The notes under the pieces were generated by a model. The model searched no databases. It was not told the DNA's origin and was given only the letters and a program-made list of their open reading frames with translations. From NCBI GenBank assembly GCA_943354475.1, contig CALRBT010000006.1, forward strand, positions 1 through 50,874: a stretch of DNA of 50,874 nucleotides, read 5' to 3'. The position numbers were made by a program, and so were the translations under genes. The stretch is from Parcubacteria group bacterium. Its GTDB lineage: Bacteria; Patescibacteriota; Minisyncoccia; Phycocordibacterales; CALRBT01. Below, one piece after another: positions 41,233 to 49,813 of the stretch; position 1 is the stretch's first letter; the number at the start of each line of letters is the position of its first letter.

Positions 41233-42231
41233 ATGAAAAAGGCTCTAAAAAAGAATTTATCCGGGGCAAAGAAGGGGATTGATGAAGATAAGATCCTGAT
41301 GGCGCTCTGTGCCGTTGAGGGTTCGCTAAAGGGGCTTCGGGAGTCCTTACTGCTCGATATTCCTAATGCCGTCTCTCTCCTGAAAAAAAGAAAAGGTAAT
41401 ATCATCACTACCGGGATTGGTAAGTCTGGATTTATTGCCCAAAAAATAGCAGCAACCTTCACCAGCCTGGGAGAAAGGGCTCTGTATCTACACCCTGCCG
41501 AAGCGCTTCATGGCGATTCTGGAGTGGTGGCGCAAAGGGACGTGATCATAGCAGTTTCCTATTCAGGCCAATCGACAGAGTTGGTCAAATTGCTCGCCTA
41601 CCTGAAAAAGCAATTCACTGTTTCGGTAATTAGTATCACCGGTAATCCGGCAAGTTCTCTCTCTGTTATGTCGGATGCTGTGGTACGTGCGGCAATCACT
41701 AAGGAAGGCAGTCCTCATGACATAGCACCAATGGCTTCAACAACCCTTGCGTTGATTGCCGGAGATACGCTCGCCTCTGCTCTAGTTAATCCAAAAAAAT
41801 TTACCCATAAAGAATTCGCCAAGTTCCATCCTGGAGGAAGTCTTGGGCTTTCTTTGCGTTTAGTATCGTCCGTTATGCATCAAGGGGAACACCTCCCTTC
41901 TGTTGATAAGGAAGAGAAATTTTCTTCTGCGTTGATGGAGATTAACGCAAAAAAATTTGGTATCACGGCAGTAGTTGGTAATAATCAAGTACTTGTTGGA
42001 GTTATCACTGATGGAGACATCAGACGCACACTGCTTAAGTGCGAATCTCCACTCAAGCTTTCTGTTAAAGATTGTATGACGAGTAATCCCAAGTCGATTG
42101 CTCAGAGCGCAACGCTTAAAGAGGCAATCGAGATGATGGAAAAAAATAAGATTACCACACTTTTGGTTACTGGCAGTAAAGGAAGGCTCGAAGGAATTGT
42201 TCATATTCATGATATCTTGGGAACGTTGTAG
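41233..42231 (+). CDS. kpsF: KpsF/GutQ-family sugar-phosphate isomerase (SIS + CBS pair)
   Basis: The product is 332 aa. The SIS domain has TGIGKSGFIAQKIAATFTSLG (about 56-76), HPAEALHGDSG, and AVSYSGQSTEL. FHPGGSLG joins it to two CBS domains (ITDGDIRRTLL and TTLLVTG). Characterised members interconvert ribulose-5-phosphate and arabinose-5-phosphate for Kdo synthesis. No other Kdo gene is visible here. A TACTAT/TATACT box lies 4-7 nt before ATG, suggesting a leaderless message. It diverges from the asparagine-synthase gene. Confidence 0.9.
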   Translation: MKKALKKNLSGAKKGIDEDKILMALCAVEGSLKGLRESLLLDIPNAVSLLKKRKGNIITTGIGKSGFIAQKIAATFTSLGERALYLHPAEALHGDSGVVAQRDVIIAVSYSGQSTELVKLLAYLKKQFTVSVISITGNPASSLSVMSDAVVRAAITKEGSPHDIAPMASTTLALIAGDTLASALVNPKKFTHKEFAKFHPGGSLGLSLRLVSSVMHQGEHLPSVDKEEKFSSALMEINAKKFGITAVVGNNQVLVGVITDGDIRRTLLKCESPLKLSVKDCMTSNPKSIAQSATLKEAIEMMEKNKITTLLVTGSKGRLEGIVHIHDILGTL

Positions 42232-42248
42232 ATTGTATAGTAAATGAT

Positions 42249-43718
42249 ATGGCCTCAGATATTGATACCAAAAAAGCATACGAAATCCTCTCTAGGATCA
42301 ACAGCCTTGTTATAGAGGGTAACCCAGTTACGAATTCCTTTTTCTACAAAGAATACAATTTATGGCACACCTTTCAGCAGAGTTTATATGAAGACTGTAA
42401 GCATTTTACGACAGGTCAGTATGAGCCTCGCAAAAAAAAAGTAACAGTGCTTTTGAAGAATTTTCTTCTCGGTCTTCTCGTCTTTCTTGAAACACTGGTG
42501 GCAATCCTGGTAAGTCGTTTGCAAGGGAAAAGAGTTTTGGTTTATGGACTAGATAAGGTAAATTCTAAGTTTCACTCCGATAGTAGAACGACCGCAGTAT
42601 ATGAAGCGTTAGAATTAGCCAGAACACCGTACGTAGAATATCTTAGGACTATTTTAGGGAAAGAGACAATTAAGAATTTTCTCAGTCGAGGGCGTTTGGT
42701 AATTTTTACTGAAGCAAGTAGTTTTTTAATTGATCTTGTCTCTTTGATAAAACCTTTTACTCCAAAGAAAAAGGTTAATTATCAAATATTTGAAAACGAA
42801 AAAGAGAGAAAATTTGCTGAAGATGTGGTTCTTAGATACAGCTTGAGAGCAAGAAATTTCTCACTTCGGGTTGCAGTCATTAAGAGATTTCTTAAATTCT
42901 CAAGAGTTCGTTGCTCTCTTATGATTGATGACGTTCGTTTTTGGGGAGAATTTATTTTAGCAGCAAAAGATGTCGGTATAAAAACCGTTGCGGTTCAACA
43001 CGGTCACTATACGAAATACCATGTTGGTTGGTTAACAACCAATCAGTTTGAAGGGAAATTGATTGTGCCAGAGACACTCTTTGTTTGGAGTGATTATTGG
43101 AAAAAAGAACTGACGAGACTAGGGGGATGTGTTTCTACTGACAATGTACGTGTCGGTGGTTTTAAAAGTGGCCCTGTGGCACCAGAGGCTCTAAACCAAG
43201 GTTCTCAGGATTTTACCAATGATCGCATCACGGTACTTATCCCTTACGAAACCGCTTGTTTAAAAGAAGAGGTTAAAAAATATATTGATAGCATGCTGCA
43301 GGATCCAAGGATAAGCGTTATCTTTAAATCAAGGATTGATATGGATAGAGGACTACAGCTCTCAGAATATGGTTTAAACAAGCAGTATCATAAAAATTTT
43401 GAGATTGCTGACAAACTTGAAGACGTGGTTGGTAGAGTTGATGTTGTTGCTGGGACATACTCAACCTTTCTCTATGATGTATTGATATACAAGAAACCGG
43501 TGGTAATTTTAAAAACTGGTTCTGATTACGGAGAAGGAATGCTCAAAAATGGTTTGGCGGATGAAGTTAGTATAGAATTAGGTGATCTGTATACACAGCT
43601 GAGTAAGGTAAGGAATATATCAAAGGGTGTAAAAGAGGAGAGAATGAAAAAATACTTTGGAGATGGACGAGTGGGTATGTCTAAAACGCTCGCTGGAGTA
43701 CTAGAGAAAGAAAAATAA
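42249..43718 (+). CDS. Probable GT-B surface-carbohydrate transferase
   Basis: The product is 489 aa. A hydrophobic segment lies near residues 68-88 (LLGLLVFLETLVAILVS). The central part has TVAVQHGHYTKYH (about 248-260), the QHG signature of several capsule and surface-glycan transferases. The C-terminal part has RVDVVAGTYSTFLYDVLIYKKPVVIL, resembling the D..xS.x.D...KP donor-site region of CDP-glycerol-transferase-like GT-B proteins. It sits 17 nt after kpsF, with a TATAGT box 7 nt before ATG. Linkage to kpsF suggests it uses or modifies a Kdo-like or arabinose-derived sugar, which is inference. Confidence 0.55.
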   Translation: MASDIDTKKAYEILSRINSLVIEGNPVTNSFFYKEYNLWHTFQQSLYEDCKHFTTGQYEPRKKKVTVLLKNFLLGLLVFLETLVAILVSRLQGKRVLVYGLDKVNSKFHSDSRTTAVYEALELARTPYVEYLRTILGKETIKNFLSRGRLVIFTEASSFLIDLVSLIKPFTPKKKVNYQIFENEKERKFAEDVVLRYSLRARNFSLRVAVIKRFLKFSRVRCSLMIDDVRFWGEFILAAKDVGIKTVAVQHGHYTKYHVGWLTTNQFEGKLIVPETLFVWSDYWKKELTRLGGCVSTDNVRVGGFKSGPVAPEALNQGSQDFTNDRITVLIPYETACLKEEVKKYIDSMLQDPRISVIFKSRIDMDRGLQLSEYGLNKQYHKNFEIADKLEDVVGRVDVVAGTYSTFLYDVLIYKKPVVILKTGSDYGEGMLKNGLADEVSIELGDLYTQLSKVRNISKGVKEERMKKYFGDGRVGMSKTLAGVLEKEK

Positions 43719-43721
43719 TAC

Positions 43722-44474
43722 ATGATCAAGAGACTAAAAGATCGCCTATATTTCCTAAAGCATTGGTATGCAGACATTTTTTTGTATCCAAAATCAAAAC
43801 TAACTCTAGAGAATAGTTTGGATTACGATGCTTACTGGAAAGAGAAACGAGGAGGGGATAGTGCAAGACTTTCCAGTTGGCAGCTCGCGCGCGCGATGAT
43901 TATCTCCCATGTTTTAAAGAATACCAGTAAGCCAAGCGTGGGGGATATTGGTTGTGGTGATGGGGCCATTTTGCAGTACATTGATAAGAAAGTTTCTCTT
44001 GGAAGAATAAAAGGCTACGATACCTCCGAGCTTATCTTGGAGAAGATGAGGGTCCTTGGAATAGAGACTGCTGTTTTTGATATAAATAATGAAGGCTCTT
44101 GGGAGATTGTTACGCCGATGGATTATTATTTGTTACTTGAGATTTTAGAGCACATCCCTAACTCAGAGAAGTTTTTGAATGAAGTGTATAGTAAATCATC
44201 AAAGGGCGTCTTTTTCTCCACTCCTAATTCAGGATATTTCACCTACAGACTACGCCTTCTTTTCGGTAAATTTCCAAAGCAGTGGGTCACCTTTCCGAAT
44301 GAACATTTAAGGTTTTGGACGGCAACGGATATCAAATGGTGGCTTAAGGCTTTAGGTTACAGTGATTATAAGATTTTTTATTATAAAGGTATTCCATTTC
44401 TCAATAAGATTTGGCCAGCACTCTTCGCTGCTGCCTTTGTGGTATTTTTACCCAAAAACGTTAGTATTAAATAA
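43722..44474 (+). CDS. SAM-dependent methyltransferase (class I)
   Basis: The product is 250 aa. It has DIGCGDGAILQYI (motif I, about 74-86), KGYDTSELILEKM, DYYLLLEILEHIPN and GVFFSTPNSGYFTYRLR, a typical glycan-locus Methyltransf_23-type enzyme. A C-terminal hydrophobic stretch (about 226-243) suggests membrane contact. It starts 3 nt after the upstream gene and is followed by the 2-oxoglutarate oxygenase gene 2 nt later. Confidence 0.82.
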   Translation: MIKRLKDRLYFLKHWYADIFLYPKSKLTLENSLDYDAYWKEKRGGDSARLSSWQLARAMIISHVLKNTSKPSVGDIGCGDGAILQYIDKKVSLGRIKGYDTSELILEKMRVLGIETAVFDINNEGSWEIVTPMDYYLLLEILEHIPNSEKFLNEVYSKSSKGVFFSTPNSGYFTYRLRLLFGKFPKQWVTFPNEHLRFWTATDIKWWLKALGYSDYKIFYYKGIPFLNKIWPALFAAAFVVFLPKNVSIK

Positions 44475-44476
44475 TT

Positions 44477-45325
44477 ATGAAAAAAGAAGAGGAACTTTGT
44501 TTACTATCAAATGTGAAGAAGAGTGACGTTTTCCACGAGCCATTTCCTCATATTATTATTCGCGACACTATTAGCCCTGAGTTAATCGAGGAGTTAATCA
44601 AGCGTCACCCGCCACTTGAAGTGGTGACCAAGAGAGAACTTCTTGGAAGCAATAAACGATTTGATTATACAGTTAAAGATATTCAAGCTGATAAAACGGT
44701 CGACACACTTTGGAGTGATTTTATTCAAGCTCAGGCGGGCAAAGTCTTTCTCTCTAAAATCTTTGAACTTTTTGGAGAGGATATGGTCAAACTTTATCCC
44801 AAAACCTTCCCGACTATCCCCACAGTAGAGACATTTACTAGCGGCACGCGCTTCATTGATTCACGAGAGGATCAGAGGATTCTTCTCGATGCACATATCT
44901 CAGTTAACTCTCCGGTGGTTGATACACCAGATTCTGTTAGAGCAGGACACGTCGATGATCCTCGCAAACTCTACTCTGGACTTTTCTATATGCGCCGAGA
45001 CAACGATGATTCGAAGGGAGGGGATCTGGAGTTATACCAATTTAAGAGGAAAAAATTTAAAATGTACGGGCAAGGTATTGACGATAAATACCTGAAGCTT
45101 ATCAAAACGGTTCCGTATGAAAAAAATGTTTTGGTTCTTTTCTTAAATTCGATCGATTCGCTCCATGGAGTAACAGTTCGAGAAAAGACAGAACATCCTC
45201 GTTATTTTGTTAATCTGATTGGGGAGCTCAAGGAGCCGCTTTTTGACATAAAAAAATATCAAGAGGGGGTTATTGCAAGAAAATTACGGAGAATTAAAAA
45301 AATATTACCTAAGTTATTAAAATAA
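44477..45325 (+). CDS. 2-oxoglutarate/Fe(II)-dependent oxygenase
   Basis: The product is 282 aa. The iron triad is visible as His158-x-Asp160 (GHVDDP) and the distal His230 (SLHGV), with Arg242 (PRYF) placed to bind 2-oxoglutarate. The segment YSGLFYMRR..GGDLELY after the HxD is characteristic of the fold. The N-terminal part includes FPHIIIRD. It probably hydroxylates a sugar, lipid or protein linked to the glycan. It sits between two methyltransferase genes with 2-3 nt gaps, so the three likely act in sequence. Confidence 0.8.
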   Translation: MKKEEELCLLSNVKKSDVFHEPFPHIIIRDTISPELIEELIKRHPPLEVVTKRELLGSNKRFDYTVKDIQADKTVDTLWSDFIQAQAGKVFLSKIFELFGEDMVKLYPKTFPTIPTVETFTSGTRFIDSREDQRILLDAHISVNSPVVDTPDSVRAGHVDDPRKLYSGLFYMRRDNDDSKGGDLELYQFKRKKFKMYGQGIDDKYLKLIKTVPYEKNVLVLFLNSIDSLHGVTVREKTEHPRYFVNLIGELKEPLFDIKKYQEGVIARKLRRIKKILPKLLK

Positions 45326-45328
45326 AAA

Positions 45329-46147
45329 ATGAAAGCTATTCTAAAGAGGTCAGTATTGTTCTTCATCGGGCTTCCTCAACTTGTTACACCAAACTTTATT
45401 CAACGACGAGCTGATCCAGAGCGTTTTGGGATTGATGATTTTATATATAACTTTGCACAAAAAGAAGTTAAAAAAACAGACTTGGTTTTAGATGCCGGCG
45501 CTGGTTCCTTTCGATATCGAAGCGCCTTTATTCATGCAAAATATGAGAGTACTGATTTCGATGATATATTCGATAAGGCTTCAAGAAATAAACATACGTT
45601 TATTTGTAGTCTCGATGATATTCCAAAGCCATCAAACACTTATGATGTAGTGGTTAATGCTCAAGTCATTGAACATGTTGAATACCCACAAAAAGTAGTA
45701 AGTGAATTGGCACGGATCCTTAAGCCTGGAGGGAAGCTCTTCTTAACCACCCCTCAAGTTTCTCAAGTTCACGGCGCTCCTTATAATTACTTTTTCTATA
45801 CCCATCTCGGACTAGCTTCCCTTTTTAAGAACGCGGGTCTTGAAGTTGTTTTTATAAAACCACGAGGTGGTATGTTTTGGGTGTTAGGTAAAATATTTTC
45901 ACTTATGCCAAAATCTCTTTTTTACCAGCACGCCTTCGATGGGTTCAAAAAAGGAATTGGATTTAAACCAACCTTTAACCACAAAATAACCTCATTTTTA
46001 CTCATCCCATTTTATGTTATTTTCCAGATCATAATTGGATACTGGATTCCCTTCATACTCTTTTATCTTGATGGTTTGGACAAGCAAAAAGACTACACAC
46101 TTGGTTATGTTTGTTATTGTGTAAAAAAAACTAACGCATCCGTTTAA
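45329..46147 (+). CDS. SAM-dependent methyltransferase (class I)
   Basis: The product is 272 aa. It has LVLDAGAGSFRYR (motif I, about 52-64), STDFDDIF, DIPKPSNTYDVVVNAQVIEHVEYP and ELARILKPGGKLFLTTPQ. The last 60 residues carry a long hydrophobic helix (about 226-250), so the protein is likely membrane-attached. Its 3' end overlaps the convergent flippase gene by 17 bp. Confidence 0.85.
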   Translation: MKAILKRSVLFFIGLPQLVTPNFIQRRADPERFGIDDFIYNFAQKEVKKTDLVLDAGAGSFRYRSAFIHAKYESTDFDDIFDKASRNKHTFICSLDDIPKPSNTYDVVVNAQVIEHVEYPQKVVSELARILKPGGKLFLTTPQVSQVHGAPYNYFFYTHLGLASLFKNAGLEVVFIKPRGGMFWVLGKIFSLMPKSLFYQHAFDGFKKGIGFKPTFNHKITSFLLIPFYVIFQIIIGYWIPFILFYLDGLDKQKDYTLGYVCYCVKKTNASV

Positions 46148-47381
46148 CTAAGATGAGAGAAAGAGTTAATCCAAAAACTTTAGAAATCAATTTGGCAACG
46201 ATAACTCCTACAATTCCAAAATAGATAACCCCTAGAAAAAGAAGAGGAATTTTAACTAAATTTGATGCAATACTCAGGATGTACTTTTCTTTGATGGCAA
46301 GTTGTGATTCAAAGAAAGCGATAGGTAGGGCGCCATTGATAATTATCGATAATCCGATTATTTGAGTATAAAAAACTGCGTCCATATATTTAGGGAAAAT
46401 AAATTTGAATATATATGGGGCGACGAGTATATATGCCAGCGAAATTAGGATTAAAAATCCAGTTAAACGAAACATCTTTGAGAAAATCGAGTCTTTTATG
46501 TGGTCTCGTCTGCCTGATGAAAATCTTGCAATCGCAAGAGGCAGTAAGTTTTTTAACATTCCGTTGATATTTTCGGGAATTGCCATGGCAAAAGTGTAGA
46601 TGGCCACCTGTACTGCCCCGAGGTAGTGGAAGATAAGAATACTATCGAGCTTGTCTGCAATGATTGCTAAAACATTAATGACACTTGAGTGTTTTGCAAA
46701 AGGGATGGTTTGATCATCACTTGAGACTTCAACCGCCTTAAACTTCTTTATGGTTAGTTGATATAAAAAGGTGATAACTGTAGTGTTTGCTGCGAAGTAA
46801 ACAAAAATCAGAACGAGTGGATTGTTAGTGAAAAGGACGGTGATAAAAAGAGCAAGTGCTGGCAGTAGCCCCCTGATGACACTATAGAGTCCATTTGTCC
46901 TAAAATCCTTCCTTCCTTGAAGGTACGCTGAGTAAATTGAGGCACTATTTAAAAAGGGTGAAAAGATTCCAATGAAAAGTATGGAGTACGCGAGTAATAT
47001 ATTGTTGTTTAAAAAATAATAACCAGAGACTCCTAGAGACCCAACAACAAAAAAGATGCTCCATTTGAGAGAAATGCGATATCCGTACTTTACAATCCCT
47101 TCGTTTCCACGAGCGATCGTTTGTATAACCGCATTGCTGAGTCCGGTGAGTGTGAATGCACCAAATAGTCCAGCAACGGAGAGAACGTACTTATAGGTTC
47201 CAAAGGCTTCTTTTGAAAGGTAGTGAGCAAAAGCAATTGAAAGCCCAAGGGAGAATAGTGTTGAGGCGACTTGCCCAAAAACAAGCCAAAAACCACCGTT
47301 CAATAGATAGCGGATGTCAGTTTTGAGGTATTTTTGGCCTAGTTCAATTAGGGAGTCAGAATACCTTTTTACAAAAGTCAT
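46131..47381 (-). CDS. Wzx-type polysaccharide flippase (MOP superfamily)
   Basis: The product is 416 aa from ATG 47381. The frame continues to 47435, but the extra 18 residues look like an unrelated hydrophobic extension. There are about 12 hydrophobic helices. The start of the conserved part reads LNGGFWLVFGQVASTLFSLGLSIAFAH and is followed by SKEAFGTYKYVLS, the Polysacc_synt signature. It flips lipid-linked glycan units from the cytosolic to the outer face. It is convergent with the methyltransferase gene and divergent from the ligase gene. Confidence 0.82.
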   Translation of the reverse strand: MTFVKRYSDSLIELGQKYLKTDIRYLLNGGFWLVFGQVASTLFSLGLSIAFAHYLSKEAFGTYKYVLSVAGLFGAFTLTGLSNAVIQTIARGNEGIVKYGYRISLKWSIFFVVGSLGVSGYYFLNNNILLAYSILFIGIFSPFLNSASIYSAYLQGRKDFRTNGLYSVIRGLLPALALFITVLFTNNPLVLIFVYFAANTTVITFLYQLTIKKFKAVEVSSDDQTIPFAKHSSVINVLAIIADKLDSILIFHYLGAVQVAIYTFAMAIPENINGMLKNLLPLAIARFSSGRRDHIKDSIFSKMFRLTGFLILISLAYILVAPYIFKFIFPKYMDAVFYTQIIGLSIIINGALPIAFFESQLAIKEKYILSIASNLVKIPLLFLGVIYFGIVGVIVAKLISKVFGLTLSLILVKRMR

Positions 47382-47487
47382 AATGGTCTGGATAAAAATT
47401 ATGTAACCAATTAAGGTCCAGTCTATAGTAATCAATCAAAGACTTTTTTACTAGCCTGTTTTTTTTCATCGTGATATAGTATTTGCT

Positions 47488-49806
47488 ATGAATTCACAAG
47501 CTAGATATGTAGGTTTATTGCGATATTGTTTGTTGGGAGGCATGTTCTTGGTACCACTAATCCCTTTCCTTGTTTCCTCCTCGTTTTTCTTCCCCTTTAT
47601 TACAACTAAGAATTTTACCTTTAGGATTCTTGTTGAGGTTCTTCTCGCCCTCTGGCTTACCTTAATTCTTTTTGACCGATCTTATTTGCCAAAGTTCTCC
47701 TGGCTTTTGGTTAGTGTCGCATCCTTCGTTGGTATAATTGCTGTTGCTGATATTTTTGGTGTCTATCCATACAAGAGTATCTGGAGTAACTTTGAGCGTA
47801 TGGAAGGGTTGGTGACATTACTTCATTTACTTGCCTACAGTATTGTTTTGGCTTCGGTAATAAAAACAGAAAAGATTTGGACTTATCTTTTCCATACTTC
47901 AATTGTTGCCAGTCTTATTATGGGGGTTTATGGTCTAGCACAACTTTTTGGTGCTGCCACTATTCATCAAGGAAGTGCAAGACTTGATGCTTCTCTTGGA
48001 AATGCCACCTATCTAGCAATATACATGTTAATACACATGTTCCTGACTTCTTTTTATTTGGTTAAATTAGTACAAAAGGAAGGTTCTCAAAATAGAAAGG
48101 GTGGTGAGTTTTATGGAAAAGTTGTTTTCTACGTTTTAACCATTGCTTTTCAATTTTTCATTCTCTACCACACCGCAACTAGGGGTGCTTTGATCGGACT
48201 CTTTGTCGGTGCGTTTGTCACAGCTTGCCTCATAGCGATATTTGGGGAGAAAAAAACAATTTTGAAAAAAGGTGCAATCACTGTGATCGCATTTGTTTTG
48301 ATTGTTGTTGGTGGTTTCTTTGCTATCAAAGAAACTTCCTTTGTAAAGAATAGTCCTGTTTTGGCTCGCTTCTCATCAATTTCACTTTCTGAAACAACCA
48401 CCAAATCTCGTTTCTTGATTTGGAACATGGCACTTCAGGGTGCTAAGGAGAGGCCAATTCTTGGTTGGGGACAGGAAAACTTCAATTATGTGTTCAACAA
48501 GTACTATAGTCCGCAAATGTATAACCAGGAGCAATGGTTTGACCGAACGCATAATGTGATTCTTGATTGGTTGATTGCTGGCGGTATTTTGGGACTCCTC
48601 GGCTATCTTTCTATGTTCTTTTTCCTTTTGTATTACGTTTGGTTTGCAAAAAAAGAAGAATTGGGGGTGGTTGGTTTGGTCAAGGATTCGTTTAATAAAA
48701 TTTTCCGAAGAAGTACGTATTTGTCAGTGAACGCAGAAGGAAGCGAATTTTCTCTAGTAGAAAAGGCGGTACTCTCCGGACTCTTTATTGCCTATTTCAT
48801 TCACAATCTTTTTGTATTCGATAATCTCGTCAGCTACATTCTCTTCTTCACCGTCCTTGCCTATGTTGCTTCACGCGTTGGTAGTCCAACTGCTTTGGCT
48901 ACTACCTCAAAGAAAGAAGTTAAGGAACCCGTTCTTTATGCCTCCATCGCTTCAATTGTAGTTGTGTTCTGTCTAGTCTTCTATTTCGTTAATGTCCCAG
49001 CACTTAAGGCTAGTGGAGGACTTATTGCGGCATTACAAGCACAATCAGCTTCAGGCCCAGAAAAAAATCTTGAGCTAATGCAAGAGGTGATTGGATATGG
49101 TTCGTTTGGGACGCCAGAGGCTAGAGAGCAGCTAATACAGCTGACCATTCAAGTAGTTGGTAGCCAAGGCGTCTCAAATGAGATAAAACAAAAATTTGCA
49201 ACCTTTACTTCTGATCAACTAAAGGCGCAGACTGAGCTGACCCCGCTTGATGCAAGATATCTACTTTTTTATGGAATTTTCCTCTCACAGCTAGGTAGTA
49301 CTGATGCCAGCACTTACTTACTAAAAGCACTCGAGAAATCACCAAAAAAACAATCGATTATTTTTGAAATCGTTTCCGACAATCTACGATTACGAAAATA
49401 CAATGAAGCACTCGTTTTTGCTAAGCAAGCCTACGATCTAGCGCCTGAATATACTGAAGCAACTAAAATTTATGCACTAACTGCCGTGTATGCAGGACAG
49501 CAAGAGTTGGCCAATAAACTACTAGAATCTCTTCCTGAAAACGAACGAGTGTTTGATGACCGTTTTCTCCAAGCGTTTGTTGTGGTAAAACAATATGACC
49601 AAGCTGTGGCGCTACTTCAAGCGAAAATCGCTCAAGACCCGAATAATTTTCAGAATCGTATAAGTGCTGCGCAGATATACTTGCAAATGAACTACAGAGA
49701 ACAGGCGATCAAAGAAATCCAAGCAGCCGTTACCCTAAACCCATCGATAAAAACTCAAGCTGATGCGTATATTAATGACATTAGATCTGGTAAGGTTACT
49801 CAATAA
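47488..49806 (+). CDS. O-antigen ligase/polymerase-like membrane protein with TPR domain
   Basis: The product is 772 aa. About 12 hydrophobic helices occupy residues 10-510. The Wzy_C/WaaL signature is visible: RGALIGLFVGAF (about 232-243), then GWGQENFNYVFNKYY and DRTHNVILDWLIAGGILGL with the conserved His. The C-terminal 200 residues are soluble, with TPR-like helix pairs (KYNEALVFAKQAYDLAPEY, QDPNNFQNRISAAQIYL, YREQAIKEIQAAVTLNP). It would polymerise or transfer the flipped glycan outside, with the TPR part as a docking domain. A TATAGT box lies 7 nt before ATG 47488. murB follows after 7 nt. Confidence 0.85.
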   Translation: MNSQARYVGLLRYCLLGGMFLVPLIPFLVSSSFFFPFITTKNFTFRILVEVLLALWLTLILFDRSYLPKFSWLLVSVASFVGIIAVADIFGVYPYKSIWSNFERMEGLVTLLHLLAYSIVLASVIKTEKIWTYLFHTSIVASLIMGVYGLAQLFGAATIHQGSARLDASLGNATYLAIYMLIHMFLTSFYLVKLVQKEGSQNRKGGEFYGKVVFYVLTIAFQFFILYHTATRGALIGLFVGAFVTACLIAIFGEKKTILKKGAITVIAFVLIVVGGFFAIKETSFVKNSPVLARFSSISLSETTTKSRFLIWNMALQGAKERPILGWGQENFNYVFNKYYSPQMYNQEQWFDRTHNVILDWLIAGGILGLLGYLSMFFFLLYYVWFAKKEELGVVGLVKDSFNKIFRRSTYLSVNAEGSEFSLVEKAVLSGLFIAYFIHNLFVFDNLVSYILFFTVLAYVASRVGSPTALATTSKKEVKEPVLYASIASIVVVFCLVFYFVNVPALKASGGLIAALQAQSASGPEKNLELMQEVIGYGSFGTPEAREQLIQLTIQVVGSQGVSNEIKQKFATFTSDQLKAQTELTPLDARYLLFYGIFLSQLGSTDASTYLLKALEKSPKKQSIIFEIVSDNLRLRKYNEALVFAKQAYDLAPEYTEATKIYALTAVYAGQQELANKLLESLPENERVFDDRFLQAFVVVKQYDQAVALLQAKIAQDPNNFQNRISAAQIYLQMNYREQAIKEIQAAVTLNPSIKTQADAYINDIRSGKVTQ

Positions 49807-49813
49807 ATAAATT

